This document shows, one piece after another, positions 1-14,963 of a DNA stretch of 64,000 nt (positions are counted from its first letter, which is position 1; each line of letters begins with the position of its first letter). This stretch comes from Bathymodiolus brooksi. Taxonomy: Eukaryota > Mollusca > Bivalvia > Mytilida > Modiolidae. The position numbers were made by a program, and so were the translations under genes. Location of the stretch: the NCBI GenBank assembly GCA_963680875.1, contig OY804588.1:93800233-93864232 (forward strand), given 5' to 3'. Under the pieces are notes generated by a model. It saw only the letters and a list, made by a program, of their open reading frames with translations. It was not told the DNA's origin and did no database searches.

Positions 1-2348
1 ATAACATTTGACATCTTTATCTTTTACAAAGCTATTCGTAATCATCCTACACTGAAACATTTGACATCTTTATCTTTTACAAAGTTATTCGTTGTCATCC
101 TACATTAAATCATTTGACATCATTATCTTTTACAACGCTATTCGTCATCATCTTACACTAAAACATTTGACATCTTTATCTTTTACAACGCTATTCGTCA
201 TCATCCTACAATAGAACATTTGACATCTTTATCTTTTACAAAGCTATTCGTCATCATCCTACAATAGAACATTTGACATCTTTATCTTTTACAAAGCTAT
301 TCGTCACATCCTACACTATAATATTTGACATCTTTATCTTTTACAAAGCTATTCGTCATCAATCTACACTAAAACATTTGACATCTTTATCTTTTACAAA
401 GCTATTCGTCATCATCCTAAACTATGAAATTTGACATCTTTATCTTTTACAAAGCTGTTCGTCATCATCCTACACCAAAACATTTGGCATCTTTATATTT
501 TACAACGCTATTCGTCATCATCCTACACTAAAACATGTGGCATCTTTATCTTTTACAAAGCTATTCATCATCATCCTACACTAAAACATTTGACATCTTT
601 ATCTTTTACAAAGCTATTCGTCATTATCCTACACTAAATCATTTGACATCTTTATCTTTTACAACGCTATTCGTCATCATCCTACACTGAAACATTTGAC
701 ATCTTTATCTTTTACAAAGCTATTCGTCATCATCCTACACTAATTCATTGGACATCTTTATCTTTTACAAAGCTGTTCGTCATCATCTTACACTAAAACA
801 TTTGACATCTTTATCTTTTACAAAGTTATTCGTCATCATCCTATACTATAACATTTGACATCTTTATCTTTTACAACGCTATTCGTAATCATCTTACACT
901 GAAACATTTAACATCTTTATCTTTTACAAAGCTGTTCGTTATCATCCTACACTAAAACAATTAACATCTTTATCTTTTACAACGCTATTCGTCATCATCA
1001 TACACTAAATTATTTCACATCTTTATCTTTTACAAAGCTATTCGTCATCATCCTGCACTGAGACATTTGACATCTTTATCTTTTACAAAGCTATTCGTCA
1101 TTATTCTATACAAAAACATTTGACATCTTTATCTTTTACAAAGTTATTCGTTATCATCCTACACTAAATCATTTGACATCTTTATCTTTTACAAAGCTAT
1201 TCGTCATCATCCTACACTAACACATTTGACAACTTTATCTTTTACAACGCTATTCGTCATCATCCTACACTAAAACATTTGACATCTTTATCTTTTAAAA
1301 AGCTATTCGTCATCATCCTACACTAAAACATTTGACATCTTTATCTTTTAAAAAGCTATTCGTCATCATCCTACACTAAAACATTTGACATCTTTATCTT
1401 TTACAAAGCTGTTCGTCATCATCCTACACTAAGACATATGACATCTTTATCTTTTACAACGCCATTCGCCATCATCCTACACTAAAACACTTGACATCTT
1501 TATCTTTTACAAAGTTATTCGTTTTCATCCTACATTAAATCATTTGACATCTTTATCTTTTACAACGCTATTCGTCATCATCTTACACTAAAACATTTGA
1601 CATCTTTATCTTTTACAAAGCTGTTCGTCATCATCCGACAATGAAACATTTGACATCTTTATCTTTTACAAAGCTCTTCGTCATCATCTTACACTAAACC
1701 ATTTGACATCTTTATCTCTTACAAAGCTGTTCGTCATCATCCTACACTAAAACATTTGACATCTTTATCTTTTACAACGCTATTCGTCATCATCCTACAC
1801 TATAACATTTGACATCTTTATCTTTTACAAAGCTATTCGTCTTCAATCTACACTAAAACATTTGACATCTTTATCTTTTACAAAGCTATTCGTCATCATC
1901 CTAAACTATGAAATTTGACATCTTTATCTTTTACAAAGCTGTTCGTCATCATCCTACACCAAAACATTTGGCATCTTTATATTTTACAACACTATTCGTC
2001 ATCATCCTACACTAAAACATGTGGCATCTTTATCTTTTACAAAGCTATTCATCATCATCCTACACTAAAACATTTGACATCTTTATCTTTTACAACGCTA
2101 TTCGTCATCATCCTACACTGAAACATTTGACATCTTTATCTTTTACAAAGCTATTCGTCATCATCCTACACTAAAACATTTGACATCTTTATCTTTTACA
2201 AAGCTATTCGTCATCATCCTACACTAAAACATTTGACATCTTTATCTTTTACAAAGCTGTTCGTCATCATCTTACACTAAAACATTTGACATCTTTATCT
2301 TTTACAAAGTTATTCGTCATCATCCTATACTAAATCATTTGACATCTC

Positions 2349-4058
2349 TATATTTTACAAAGCTATTCGTCATCATCCTACAATACAACATTTGACATCT
2401 TTATCTTCTTTTACAAAGCTATTCGTCATTATCTTGCACTGAAACATTTGACATCTTTTATCTTTTACAAAGCTATTCGTCATCATCCTACACTATAACA
2501 TTTGACATCTTTATCTTTTACAAAGCTATTCGTCATCAACCTACACTAAAACATTTGACATCTTTATATTTTACAAAGCTATTCGTCATCATCCTAAACT
2601 AAGACATTTGACATCTTTATCTTTTACAAAGTTATTCGTTATCATCCTACACTATAACATTTGACATCTTTATCTTTTACAAAGCTATTCGTCATCAACC
2701 TACACTAAAACATTTGACATCTTTATATTTTACAAAGCTATTCGTCATCATCCTAAGCTAAGACATTTGACATCTTTATCTTTTACAAAGTTATTCGTTA
2801 TCATCCTACACTAAATCATTTGACATCTTTATCTTTTACAAAGCTATTCGTCATCATCCTACACTGAAACATTTGACATCATTATCTTTTACAAAGCTAT
2901 TCGTCATTATCCTACACTAAAACATTTGACATCTTCATCTTTTACAAAGTTATTCGTCATCATCCTACGCTGAAATATTTGACATCTTTATCTTTTACAA
3001 AGTTATTCGTTGTCATCCTACACTAAATCATTTGACATCTTTGTCTTTTACAAAGCCTTTCGTAATCATCCTACACTAAAACACTTGACATCTTTATCTT
3101 TTACAAAGTTATTCGTCACCATCCTATACTAAAACATTTGACATCTTTATATTTTACAAAGCTATTCCTCATTATCCTACAATTAAATATTTGACATCTT
3201 TATCTTTTACAAAGCTATTTGTCATCATCCTACACTAAAACATTTGACATCTTTATCTTTTACAAAGCTGTTCGTCATCATCCTGCACCAAAACATTTGG
3301 CATCTTTATATTTTACAACGCTATTCGTTATCTTCCTACACTAAAACATTTGACATCTTTATCATTTGCAAAGCTGTTCGTCATTATCCTACACTAAAAC
3401 ATTTGGAATCTTTATCTTTTACAACATTATTCGTCATCATCCTACACTAAAACATTTGGCATCTTTATCTTTTACAAAGCTGTTCGTCATCATCCTACAC
3501 TAAAACATTTGGCATCTTTATCTTTTACAAAGCTGTTCGTCATCATCCTACACTAAAACATTTGGCATCTTTATCTTTTACAACACTATTCGTCATCATC
3601 CTACACTTAAACATTTGGCATCTTTATCTTTTACAACACTATTTGTCATCATCCTACACTATGACATTTGGCATCTTTATCTTTTACAAAGCTGTTCGTC
3701 ATCATCCTACACTAAAACATTTGACATCTTTATCTTTTACAACGCTATTCGTCTTCATCCTACACTGAAACATTTGACATCTTTATCTTTTACAACGCTA
3801 TTCGTCATCATCCTACACTAAAACATTTGACATCTTTATCTTTTACAACGCTATTCGTCATCATTCTACACTAAAACATTTGACATCTTCATCTTTTACA
3901 ACGCTATTCGTCTTCATCCTACACTAAAACATTTGACATCTTTATCTTTTACACAGCTATTCGCCATCATCCTACACTGTAACATATCACATCTTTATCT
4001 TTTACACAGCTATTCGTAATCATCCTACACTGAAACATTTAACATCTTTATCTTTTAC
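2349..4058. repeat. Higher-order repeat in the 53-bp satellite, copy 1 (period 2,071 bp)
   Basis: The ordered run of variant 53-bp units here recurs 2,071 bp downstream, including diagnostic oddities such as the CAATACAAC unit at 2381 (again at 4452) and the run of TTTGGC units around 3460-3680. I saw only scattered single-base differences. The left part also recurs at 12720 and 21259, where it forms the left flank of the retroelement insertions. The boundaries are approximate and were set by where the variant order diverges. Confidence 0.85.
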
Positions 4059-4419
4059 AAAGCTATTCGTCATCATCCTACACTAAAACATTTGACATCT
4101 TTATCTTTTACAAAGCTGTTCGTCATCATCTTACACTAAAACATTTGACATCTTTATCTTTTACAAAGTTATTCGTCATCATCCTATACTAAAACATTTG
4201 ACATCTTTATCTTTTACAAAGCTATTCGTCATCATCCTACACTAAAACATTTGTCATCTTTATCTTTTACAAAGTTATTCGTTATCATCCTACATTAAAT
4301 CATTTGACATCTCTATATTTTACAAAGCTATTCGTCATCATCCTACAATAGAACATTTAATATCTTTATCTTTTACTAAGCTATTCGTCATCATCCTACA
4401 CTAAAACATATGACATCTT

Positions 4420-6130
4420 TATATTTTACAAAGCTATTCGTCATCATCCTACAATACAACATTTGACATCTTTATCTTCTTTTACAAAGCTATTCGTCAT
4501 TATCTTGCACTGAAACATTTGACATCTTTTATCTTTTACAAAGCTATTCGTTATCATCCTACACTATAACATTTGACATCTTTATCTTTTACAAAGCTAT
4601 TCGTCATCAACCTACACTAAAACATTTGACATCTTTATATTTTACAAAGCTATTCGTCATCATCCTAAACTAAGACATTTGACATCTTTATCTTTTACAA
4701 AGTTATTCGTTATCATCCTACACTATAACATTTGACATCTTTATCTTTTACAAAGCTATTCGTCATCAACCTACACTAAAACATTTGACATCTTTATATT
4801 TTACAAAGCTATTCGTCATCATCCTAAGCTAAGACATTTGACATCTTTATCTTTTACAAAGTTATTCGTTATCATCCTACACTAAATCATTTGACATCTT
4901 TATCTTTTACAAAGCTATTCGTCATCATCCTACACTGAAACATTTGACATCATTATCTTTTACAAAGCTATTCGTCATTATCCTACACTAAAACATTTGA
5001 CATCTTTATCTTTTACAAAGTTATTCGTCATCATCCTACGCTGAAATATTTGACATCTTTATCTTTTACAAAGTTATTCGTTGTCATCCTACACTAAAAC
5101 ATTTGACATCTTTGTCTTTTACAAAGCCTTTCGTAATCATCCTACACTAAAACACTTGACATCTTTATCTTTTACAAAGTTATTCGTCACCATCCTATAC
5201 TAAAACATTTGACATCTTTATATTTTACAAAGCTATTCCTCATTATCCTACAATTAAATATTTGACATCTTTATCTTTTACAAAGCTATTTGTCATCATC
5301 CTACACTAAAACATTTGACATCTTTATCTTTTACAAAGCTGTTCGTCATCATCCTGCACCAAAACATTTGGCATCTTTATATTTTACAACGCTATTCGTT
5401 ATCTTCCTACACTAAAACATTTGACATCTTTATCATTTGCAAAGCTGTTCGTCATTATCCTACACTAAAACATTTGGAATCTTTATCTTTTACAACATTA
5501 TTCGTCATCATCCTACACTAAAACATTTGGCATCTTTATCTTTTACAAAGCTGTTCGTCATCATCCTACACTAAAACATTTGGCATCTTTATCTTTTACA
5601 AAGCTGTTCGTCATCATCCTACACTAAAACATTTGGCATCTTTATCTTTTACAACACTATTCGTCATCATCCTACACTTAAACATTTGGCATCTTTATCT
5701 TTTACAACACTATTTGTCATCATCCTACACTATGACATTTGGCATCTTTATCTTTTACAAAGCTGTTCGTCATCATCCTACACTAAAACATTTGACATCT
5801 TTATCTTTTACAACGCTATTCGTCTTCATCCTACACTGAAACATTTGACATCTTTATCTTTTACAACGCTATTCGTCATCATCCTACACTAAAACATTTG
5901 ACATCTTTATCTTTTACAACGCTATTCGTCATCATTCTACACTAAAACATTTGACATCTTCATCTTTTACAACGCTATTCGTCTTCATCCTACACTAAAA
6001 CATTTGACATCTTTATCTTTTACACAGCTATTCGCCATCATCCTACACTGTAACATATCACATCTTTATCTTTTACACAGCTATTCGTAATCATCCTACA
6101 CTGAAACATTTAACATCTTTATCTTTTACA
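4420..6130. repeat. Higher-order repeat in the 53-bp satellite, copy 2 (period 2,071 bp)
   Basis: Second copy of the ordered block of variant units described at 2349-4058. It contains the uninterrupted version of the retroelement target site at about 4711-4731. After about 6130 the variant order leaves copy 1: the next unit reads GCTGTTCGTTATC here but GCTATTCGTCATC there. Confidence 0.85.
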
Positions 6131-9100
6131 AAGCTGTTCGTTATCATCCTACACTAAAACATTTAACATCTTTATCTTTTACAACGCTATTCGTCATCAT
6201 CCTACACTAAATTATTTGACATCTTTATCTTTTACACAGCTATTCGTCATTATCCTACACTAAAACATTTGACATCTTTATCTTTTACACAACTATTCGT
6301 CATCATTCCACACTGAATCATTTGACATCTTTATCTTTCACACAGCTATTCGTCATCATTCTACACTAAAACATTTGACATCTTTATCTTTTACAACGCT
6401 ATTCGTCATCATCCTACACTAAAACATTTGACATCTTTATCTTTTACACAACTATTCGTCATCATTCTACACTAAAACATTTGACATCTTTATCTTTTAC
6501 AACGCTATTCGTCATCATTATACACTAAAACATTTAACATCCTTATCTTTTACAAAGCTGTTCGTTATCATCCTACACTAAAACATTTAACATCTTTATC
6601 TTTTACAAAGTTATTCGTTATCATCCTACATTAAATCATTTGATATCATTATCTTTTACAACGCTATTCGTCATCATCTAACACTAAAACATTTGACATC
6701 TTTATCTTTTACAACGCTATTCGTCATCATCCTACACTAAAACATTTCACATCTTTATCTTTTACAAAGCCATTCGTCATGATCCTACACTAAAACATTT
6801 GACATCTTTATCTTTTACAAAGCTATTCGTCATCATCCTACACTAAAAATTTGACATCTTTATATTTTACAAAGCTATTCGTCATCATCCTACAATAGAA
6901 CATTTGACATCTTTATCTTTTACAAAGCTATTCGTCACATCCTACACTAAAACATATGACATCTTTATATAATACAAAGCTATTCGTCATCATCCTACAA
7001 TAAAACATTTGACATCTTTATCTTTTACAAAGCTCTTCGTCATCATCTTACACTAAACCATTTGATATCTTTATCTCTTACAAAGCTGTTCGTCATCATC
7101 CTACACTAAAACATTTGACATCTTTATCTTTTATAAAGCTATTCGTCATCATCCTACACTATAATATTTGACATCTTTATCTTTTATAAAGCTATTCGTC
7201 ATCAATCTACACTAAAACATTTGACATCTTTATCTTTTACAAAGCTATTCGTCATCATCCTAAACTATGAAATTTGACATCTTTATCTTTTACAAAGCTG
7301 TTCGTCATCATCCTACACCAAAACATTTGGCATCTTTATATTTTACAACGCTATTCGTCATCATCCTACACTAAAACATGTGGCATCTTTATCTTTTACA
7401 AAGCTATTCATCATCATCCTACACTAAAACATTTGACATCTTTATCTTTTACAAAGCTATTCGTCATTATCCTACACTAAATCATTTGACATCTTTATCT
7501 TTTACAACGCTATTCGTCATCATCCTACACTGAAACATTTGACATCTTTATCTTTTACAAAGCTATTCGTCATCATCCTACACTAATTCATTGGACATCT
7601 TTATCTTTTACAAAGCTGTTCGTCATCATCTTACACTAAAACATTTGACATCTTTATCTTTTACAAAGTTATTCGTCATCATCCTATACTAAAACATTTG
7701 ACATCTTTATCTTTTACACAGCTATTCGTAATCATCTTACACTGAAACATTTAACATCTTTATCTTTTACAAAGCTGTTCGTTATCATCCTACACTAAAA
7801 CATTTAACATCTTTATCTTTTACAAAGCTATTCGTCATAATCCTGCACTGAGACATTTGACATCTTTATCTTTTACAAAGCTATTCGTCATTATCCTACA
7901 CAAAAACATTTGACATCTTTATCTTTCACAAAGTTATTCGTTATCATCCTACACTAAATCATTTGACATCTTTATCTTTTACAAAGCTATTCGTCATCAT
8001 CCTACACTAACACATTTGACAACTTTATCTTTTACAACGCTATTCGTCATCATCCTACACTAAAACATTTGACATCTTTATCTTTTAAAAAGCTATTCGT
8101 CATCATCCTACACTAAAACATTTGACATCTTTATCTTTTAAAAAGCTATTCGTCATCATCCTACACTAAAACATTTGACATCTTTATCTTTTACAAAGCT
8201 GTTCGTCATCATCCTACACTAAGACATTTGACATCTTTATCTTTTACAACGCCATTCGCCATCATCCTACACTAAAACACTTGACATCTTTATCTTTTAC
8301 AAAGTTATTCGTTATCATCCTACATTAAATCATTTGACATCTTTATCTTTTACAACGCTATTCGTCATCATCTTACACTAAAACATTTGACATCTTTATC
8401 TTTTACAAAGCTGTTCGTCATCATCCGACAATGAAACATTTGACATCTTTATCTTTTACAAAGCTCTTCGTCATCATCTTACACTAAACCATTTGACATC
8501 TTTATCTCTTACAAAGCTGTTCGTCATCATCCTACACTAAAACATTTGACATCTTTATCTTTTATAAAGCTATTCGTCATCATCCTACACTATAACATTT
8601 GACATCTTTATCTTTTACAAAGCTATTCGTCTTCAATCTACACTAAAACATTTGACATCTTTATCTTTTACAAAGCTATTCGTCATCATCCTAAACTATG
8701 AAATTTGACATCTTTATCTTTTACAAAGCTGTTCGTCATCATCCTACACCAAAACATTTGGCATCTTTATATTTTACAACGCTATTCGTCATCATCCTAC
8801 ACTAAAACATGTGGCATCTTTATCTTTTACAAAGCTATTCATCATCATCCTACACTAAAACATTTGACATCTTTATCTTTTACAAAGCTATTCATCATTA
8901 TCCTACACTAAATCATTAGACATCTTTATCTTTTACAACGCTATTCGTCATCATCCTACACTAAAACATTTGACATCTTTATCTTTTACAAAGCTGTTCG
9001 TCATCATCTTACACTAAAACATTTGACATCTTTATCTTTTACAAAGTTATTCGTCATCATCCTATACTAAAACATTTGACATCTTTATCTTTTACAAAGC

Positions 9101-12100
9101 TATTCGTCATCATCCTACACTAAAACATTTGACATCTTTATCTTTTACAACGCTATTCGTCATCATTCTACACTAAAACATTTGACATCTTCATCTTTTA
9201 CAACGCTATTCGTCTTCATCCTACACTAAAACATTTGACATCTTTATCTTTTACACAGCTATTCGCCATCATCCTACACTGTAACATATCACATCTTTAT
9301 CTTTTACACAGCTATTCGTAATCATCCTACACTGAAACATTTAACATCTTTATCTTTTACAAAGCTGTTCGTTATCATCCTACACTAAAACATTTAACAT
9401 CTTTATCTTTTACAACGCTATTCGTCATCATCCTACACTAAATTATTTGACATCTTTATCTTTTACACAGCTATTCGTCATTATCCTACACTAAAACATT
9501 TGACATCTTTATCTTTTACACAACTATTCGTCATCATTCCACACTGAATCATTTGACATCTTTATCTTTCACACAGCTATTCGTCATCATTCTACACTAA
9601 AACATTTGACATCTTTATCTTTTACAACGCTATTCGTCATCATCCTACACTAAAACATTTGACATCTTTATCTTTTACACAACTATTCGTCATCATTCTA
9701 CACTAAAACATTTGACATCTTTATCTTTTACAACGCTATTCGTCATCATTATACACTAAAACATTTAACATCCTTATCTTTTACAAAGCTGTTCGTTATC
9801 ATCCTACACTAAAACATTTAACATCTTTATCTTTTACAAAGTTATTCGTTATCATCCTACATTAAATCATTTGATATCATTATCTTTTACAACGCTATTC
9901 GTCATCATCTAACACTAAAACATTTGACATCTTTATCTTTTACAACGCTATTCGTCATCATCCTACACTAAAACATTTCACATCTTTATCTTTTACAAAG
10001 CCATTCGTCATGATCCTACACTAAAACATTTGACATCTTTATCTTTTACAAAGCTATTCGTCATCATCCTACACTAAAAATTTGACATCTTTATATTTTA
10101 CAAAGCTATTCGTCATCATCCTACAATAGAACATTTGACATCTTTATCTTTTACAAAGCTATTCGTCACATCCTACACTAAAACATATGACATCTTTATA
10201 TAATACAAAGCTATTCGTCATCATCCTACAATAAAACATTTGACATCTTTATCTTTTACAAAGCTCTTCGTCATCATCTTACACTAAACCATTTGATATC
10301 TTTATCTCTTACAAAGCTGTTCGTCATCATCCTACACTAAAACATTTGACATCTTTATCTTTTATAAAGCTATTCGTCATCATCCTACACTATAATATTT
10401 GACATCTTTATCTTTTATAAAGCTATTCGTCATCAATCTACACTAAAACATTTGACATCTTTATCTTTTACAAAGCTATTCGTCATCATCCTAAACTATG
10501 AAATTTGACATCTTTATCTTTTACAAAGCTGTTCGTCATCATCCTACACCAAAACATTTGGCATCTTTATATTTTACAACGCTATTCGTCATCATCCTAC
10601 ACTAAAACATGTGGCATCTTTATCTTTTACAAAGCTATTCATCATCATCCTACACTAAAACATTTGACATCTTTATCTTTTACAAAGCTATTCGTCATTA
10701 TCCTACACTAAATCATTTGACATCTTTATCTTTTACAACGCTATTCGTCATCATCCTACACTGAAACATTTGACATCTTTATCTTTTACAAAGCTATTCG
10801 TCATCATCCTACACTAATTCATTGGACATCTTTATCTTTTACAAAGCTGTTCGTCATCATCTTACACTAAAACATTTGACATCTTTATCTTTTACAAAGT
10901 TATTCGTCATCATCCTATACTAAAACATTTGACATCTTTATCTTTTACAAAGCTATTCGTCATCATCCTACACTAAAACATTTGACATCTTTATCTTTTA
11001 CACAGCTATTCGTAATCATCTTACACTGAAACATTTAACATCTTTATCTTTTACAAAGCTGTTCGTTATCATCCTACACTAAAACATTTAACATCTTTAT
11101 CTTTTACAACGCTATTCGTCATCATCATACACTAAATTATTTGACATCTTTATCTTTTACAAAGCTATTCGTCATAATCCTGCACTGAGACATTTGACAT
11201 CTTTATCTTTTACAAAGCTATTCGTCATTATCCTACACAAAAACATTTGACATCTTTATCTTTTACAAAGTTATTCGTTATCATCCTACACTAAATCATT
11301 TGACATCTTTATCTTTTACAAAGCTATTCGTCATCATCCTACACTAACACATTTGACAACTTTATCTTTTACAACGCTATTCGTCATCATCCTACACTAA
11401 AACATTTGACATCTTTATCTTTTAAAAAGCTATTCGTCATCATCCTACACTAAAACATTTGACATCTTTATCTTTTAAAAAGCTATTCGTCATCATCCTA
11501 CACTAAAACATTTGACATCTTTATCTTTTACAAAGCTGTTCGTCATCATCCTACACTAAGACATTTGACATCTTTATCTTTTACAACGCCATTCGCCATC
11601 ATCCTACACTAAAACACTTGACATCTTTATCTTTTACAAAGTTATTCGTTATCATCCTACATTAAATCATTTGACATCTTTATCTTTTACAACGCTATTC
11701 GTCATCATCTTACACTAAAACATTTGACATCTTTATCTTTTACAAAGCTGTTCGTCATCATCCGACAATGAAACATTTGACATCTTTATCTTTTACAAAG
11801 CTCTTCGTCATCATCTTACACTAAACCATTTGACATCTTTATCTCTTACAAAGCTGTTCGTCATCATCCTACACTAAAACATTTGACATCTTTATCTTTT
11901 ATAAAGCTATTCGTCATCATCCTACACTATAACATTTGACATCTTTATCTTTTACAAAGCTATTCGTCTTCAATCTACACTAAAACATTTGACATCTTTA
12001 TCTTTTACAAAGCTATTCGTCATCATCCTAAACTATGAAATTTGACATCTTTATCTTTTACAAAGCTGTTCGTCATCATCCTACACCAAAACATTTGGCA

Positions 12101-12986
12101 TCTTTATATTTTACAACGCTATTCGTCATCATCCTACACTAAAACATGTGGCATCTTTATCTTTTACAAAGCTATTCATCATCATCCTACACTAAAACAT
12201 TTGACATCTTTATCTTTTACAAAGCTATTCATCATTATCCTACACTAAATCATTAGACATCTTTATCTTTTACAACGCTATTCGTCATCATCCTACACTG
12301 AAACATTTGACATCTTTATCTTTTACAAAGCTATTCGTCATCATCCTACACTAAAACATTTGACATCTTTATCTTTTACAAAGCTGTTCGTCATCATCTT
12401 ACACTAAAACATTTGACATCTTTATCTTTTACAAAGTTATTCGTCATCATCCTATACTAAAACATTTGACATCTTTATCTTTTACAAAGCTATTCGTCAT
12501 CATTCTACACTAAAACATTTGACATCTTTATCTTTTACAAAGTTATTCGTTATCATCCTACATTAAATCATTTGACATCTCTATATTTTACAAAGCTATT
12601 CGTCATCATCCTACAATAGAACATTTAATATCTTTATCTTTTACTAAGCTATTCGTCATCATCCTACACTAAAACATATGACATCTTTATATTTTACAAA
12701 GCTATTCGTCATCATCCTACAATACAACATTTGACATCTTTATCTTCTTTTACAAAGCTATTCGTCATTATCTTGCACTGAAACATTTGACATCTTTTAT
12801 CTTTTACAAAGCTATTCGTCATCATCCTACACTATAACATTTGACATCTTTATCTTTTACAAAGCTATTCGTCATCAACCTACACTAAAACATTTGACAT
12901 CTTTATATTTTACAAAGCTATTCGTCATCATCCTAAACTAAGACATTTGACATCTTTATCTTTTACAAAGTTATTCGTTATCATCT

Positions 12987-14963
12987 GAACCTCTTCATGA
13001 TAACAACAGAAAATTCCTCCATATTCCGTTTGCTAACAAAGGAATCGATGCTATTAACATCAGCAACATTCTTAATAGAAAAGAGGTCGTAAAAGAAATT
13101 CCACCATATTTCAAAAATCAATCTGTTCCCATTGTCTCCTATAGTTACACTAACAGCATTGGACGTAAAATTTTCAATTACAAAGAAGCATTGCAAGATA
13201 TTAACATAGAAGAGTACCTTAAGAACCCTCTGACTTGTGACTGCTCCCACTCTCCTTTTCAATACAACCCATCTGGACATGTAATCACTGGTGATCTGAA
13301 TATCATTCAACATGAGAGTCTCCGAAAGGTGATTTCTCATGGTCCTAAATTCATAGAACCTCAACACATCAATTGGAAACATAATTTCAAGATAATTATG
13401 GATGCTGTTGAAGATTATGCTAGAAGGTGGATAAAGAGAGAAGTAGACCAAGATCCTGAGTTAGAGTCCTTGTCAGACTGGGTTAGAACAATTAGGTCTC
13501 TAGTACAAGGTCGGATTCACAAACTCAAAAATTGTGTTAATAGTCGACCTAAGTCTGTATTTAAAGACCAAGAAGCTGTTAAGTGTCTTTCCTCTCTTCA
13601 TGACAAATATGTTATCGTTCCTGCGGACAAGGCTTCCAACAATATCATGTTTGTATGTAAATCATATTACTTCGAATGCCTAATCAAGGAATTAGGTATA
13701 AATAGCAACACCTCTAGTAATACCACATACAAACCAACTTCGTTCGACAAAGATGAAATCCTAGCTAACCACAGATCATTCATGACCTCTTTAAACATTC
13801 CCTCTGGTAAAAAGTCTGAGGATTTACCCTATTTATATTGGATACCTAAACTCCATAAGCCACCATACAAAGAAAGGTACATAGCGGGATCATCAACTTG
13901 TTCGACGAAAGAATTGTCTATTCACCTAACAAAGATTCTGTCTGCAGTAAAAGAGGGACAACAGAAATATTGTGAAACTGTTTACTCGCGTAGTGGCATA
14001 AATCACATGTGGATTTTGAAAAACTCTAAAGATCTGTTGGATAACCTGAAATCAAGATCTTTCTCTCAGGTATCCTCCATCAAAACCTTTGATTTTTCAA
14101 CTCTATATACCACCCTACCGCATGACAAATTAAAAACCCGCTTAAAAGAAACAATTCATAAAGCTTTTAGTCATAGAAACTATGGCTCAAAATTTGTTGT
14201 GTTAGGCTACAATTCCACATATTTTTCAAACAAAATTCATAAAGGTAAAACATGCTACTCCGAGGAACAAGTGATCAGTATGCTGGAGTTCCTCATCGAT
14301 AACATATTTGTCTCCTTTGGAGGGACACTGTTTCAGCAGGTCGTCGGCATACCAATGGGTACGAATTGTGCCCCTCTTCTAGCCGATTTATTTTTATACT
14401 CATACGAGTCGGAGTTTCTTCAAAAGCTTGTAAAAGATAAGAAGATTCATGAGGCTAGAGCCTTTAATTTCACATACAGGTATATTGATGACGTTTTATC
14501 TATCAATAATTCTAGATTTGCAGAATTTCTTCCATTGATATATCCTCCAGAGCTGGAAGTTAAAGAGACCACCGATACAGCTTCGTCCGCATCATTTTTG
14601 GACTTATACCTCGAATTTGACGACAGTGGTCAACTCAGTACTAAAATTTATGATAAGCGGGACGACTTCAATTTTAAAATCATAAATTTTCCAAATATGT
14701 GCAGCAATATACCAGCTTCTCCTGCATATGGTGTTTACATCTCGCAATTGATTCGCTATGCAAGGGGCAGTAGCAATTATTCTGATTTCCTGAAACGTCA
14801 TCTTCATCTGAGAAACAGGCTACTGGACCAGGGCTATAAAAAGATTCGCCTTATTCGATCTCTTAAAAAGTTTATATTCCGATACCAATATCTTGTCGAA
14901 ATATATTCCGTCTCTGCAGAAAAAATTATAAGCGATGCATTTTCATATAGTGAAAATGTATAA
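12987..14963 (+). pseudogene. Reverse transcriptase of a Penelope-like element, N-terminally truncated
   Basis: The frame is open for 658 codons from the insertion edge to the TAA and is not interrupted by frameshifts. It does not begin at an ATG. The codon at 13191 is TTG, and recognisable protein (PFANKGIDAI, then IPPYF and SYSYT) lies upstream of it, so the real N terminus was lost at the satellite junction. Motifs in order: CDCSHSPF and GHVITGDL near 13225-13300, VPADKASNN near 13620, IPKLHKPP near 13843, the catalytic-aspartate block FDFSTLYTTLP near 14089, GIPMGTNCAPLLADLF near 14347, the YIDD box near 14479, and SFLDLYLEF near 14596. These are the palm and thumb of Penelope-like reverse transcriptases. 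No C-terminal GIY-YIG endonuclease follows; an N-terminal one, known in some Penelope-like clades, could have been lost. The palm motifs look intact, so the copy is young, but without a start it is probably not expressed. Confidence 0.87.

Larger units (their letters stand above)
1..12985. repeat. 53-bp satellite array, left block
   Basis: Head-to-tail repeats of 53 bp, about 245 copies. Each unit runs CATTTGACATCTTTATC, then TTTTACAAAGCTATTCG, then TCATCATCCTACACTAAAA, and the next unit follows without a spacer. Common variants are ACAAAG/ACAACG/ACACAG, GCTATTCG/GCTGTTCG/GTTATTCG and TTTGAC/TTTGGC. Rare length variants exist, such as the extra bases in the units near 2405 and 4475. Because 53 is not a multiple of 3, each unit shifts frame. 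The TGA in TTTGACA normally stops translation, and short frames of about 68 codons appear only where TTTGGC replaces it; these are not genes. The array starts before the window and ends at the retroelement junction. Confidence 0.97.

Noticed and set aside
431..637. Frames of 68-147 codons (FIFYKA, SLSFTK, HLYILQ repeats) throughout the 53-bp satellite
   Set aside because: They arise wherever TTTGGC replaces the usual TTTGAC stop in one frame of a 53-bp unit. The same peptides recur at every higher-order copy. No start context, domain or selection signal.
1..12985. TTGACA followed by TATCTT in each 53-bp unit, resembling a bacterial -35/-10 promoter
   Set aside because: Spacing is wrong and the DNA is eukaryotic; a coincidence repeated by the array.
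1..12985. Possible CRISPR-like array (53-bp periodicity)
   Set aside because: The whole unit is repeated with no unique spacers and no cas genes; it is a satellite.
12981..13451. 156-codon minus-strand frame over the retroelement (also at 21520)
   Set aside because: Antisense shadow of the reverse transcriptase frame with no recognisable domain.
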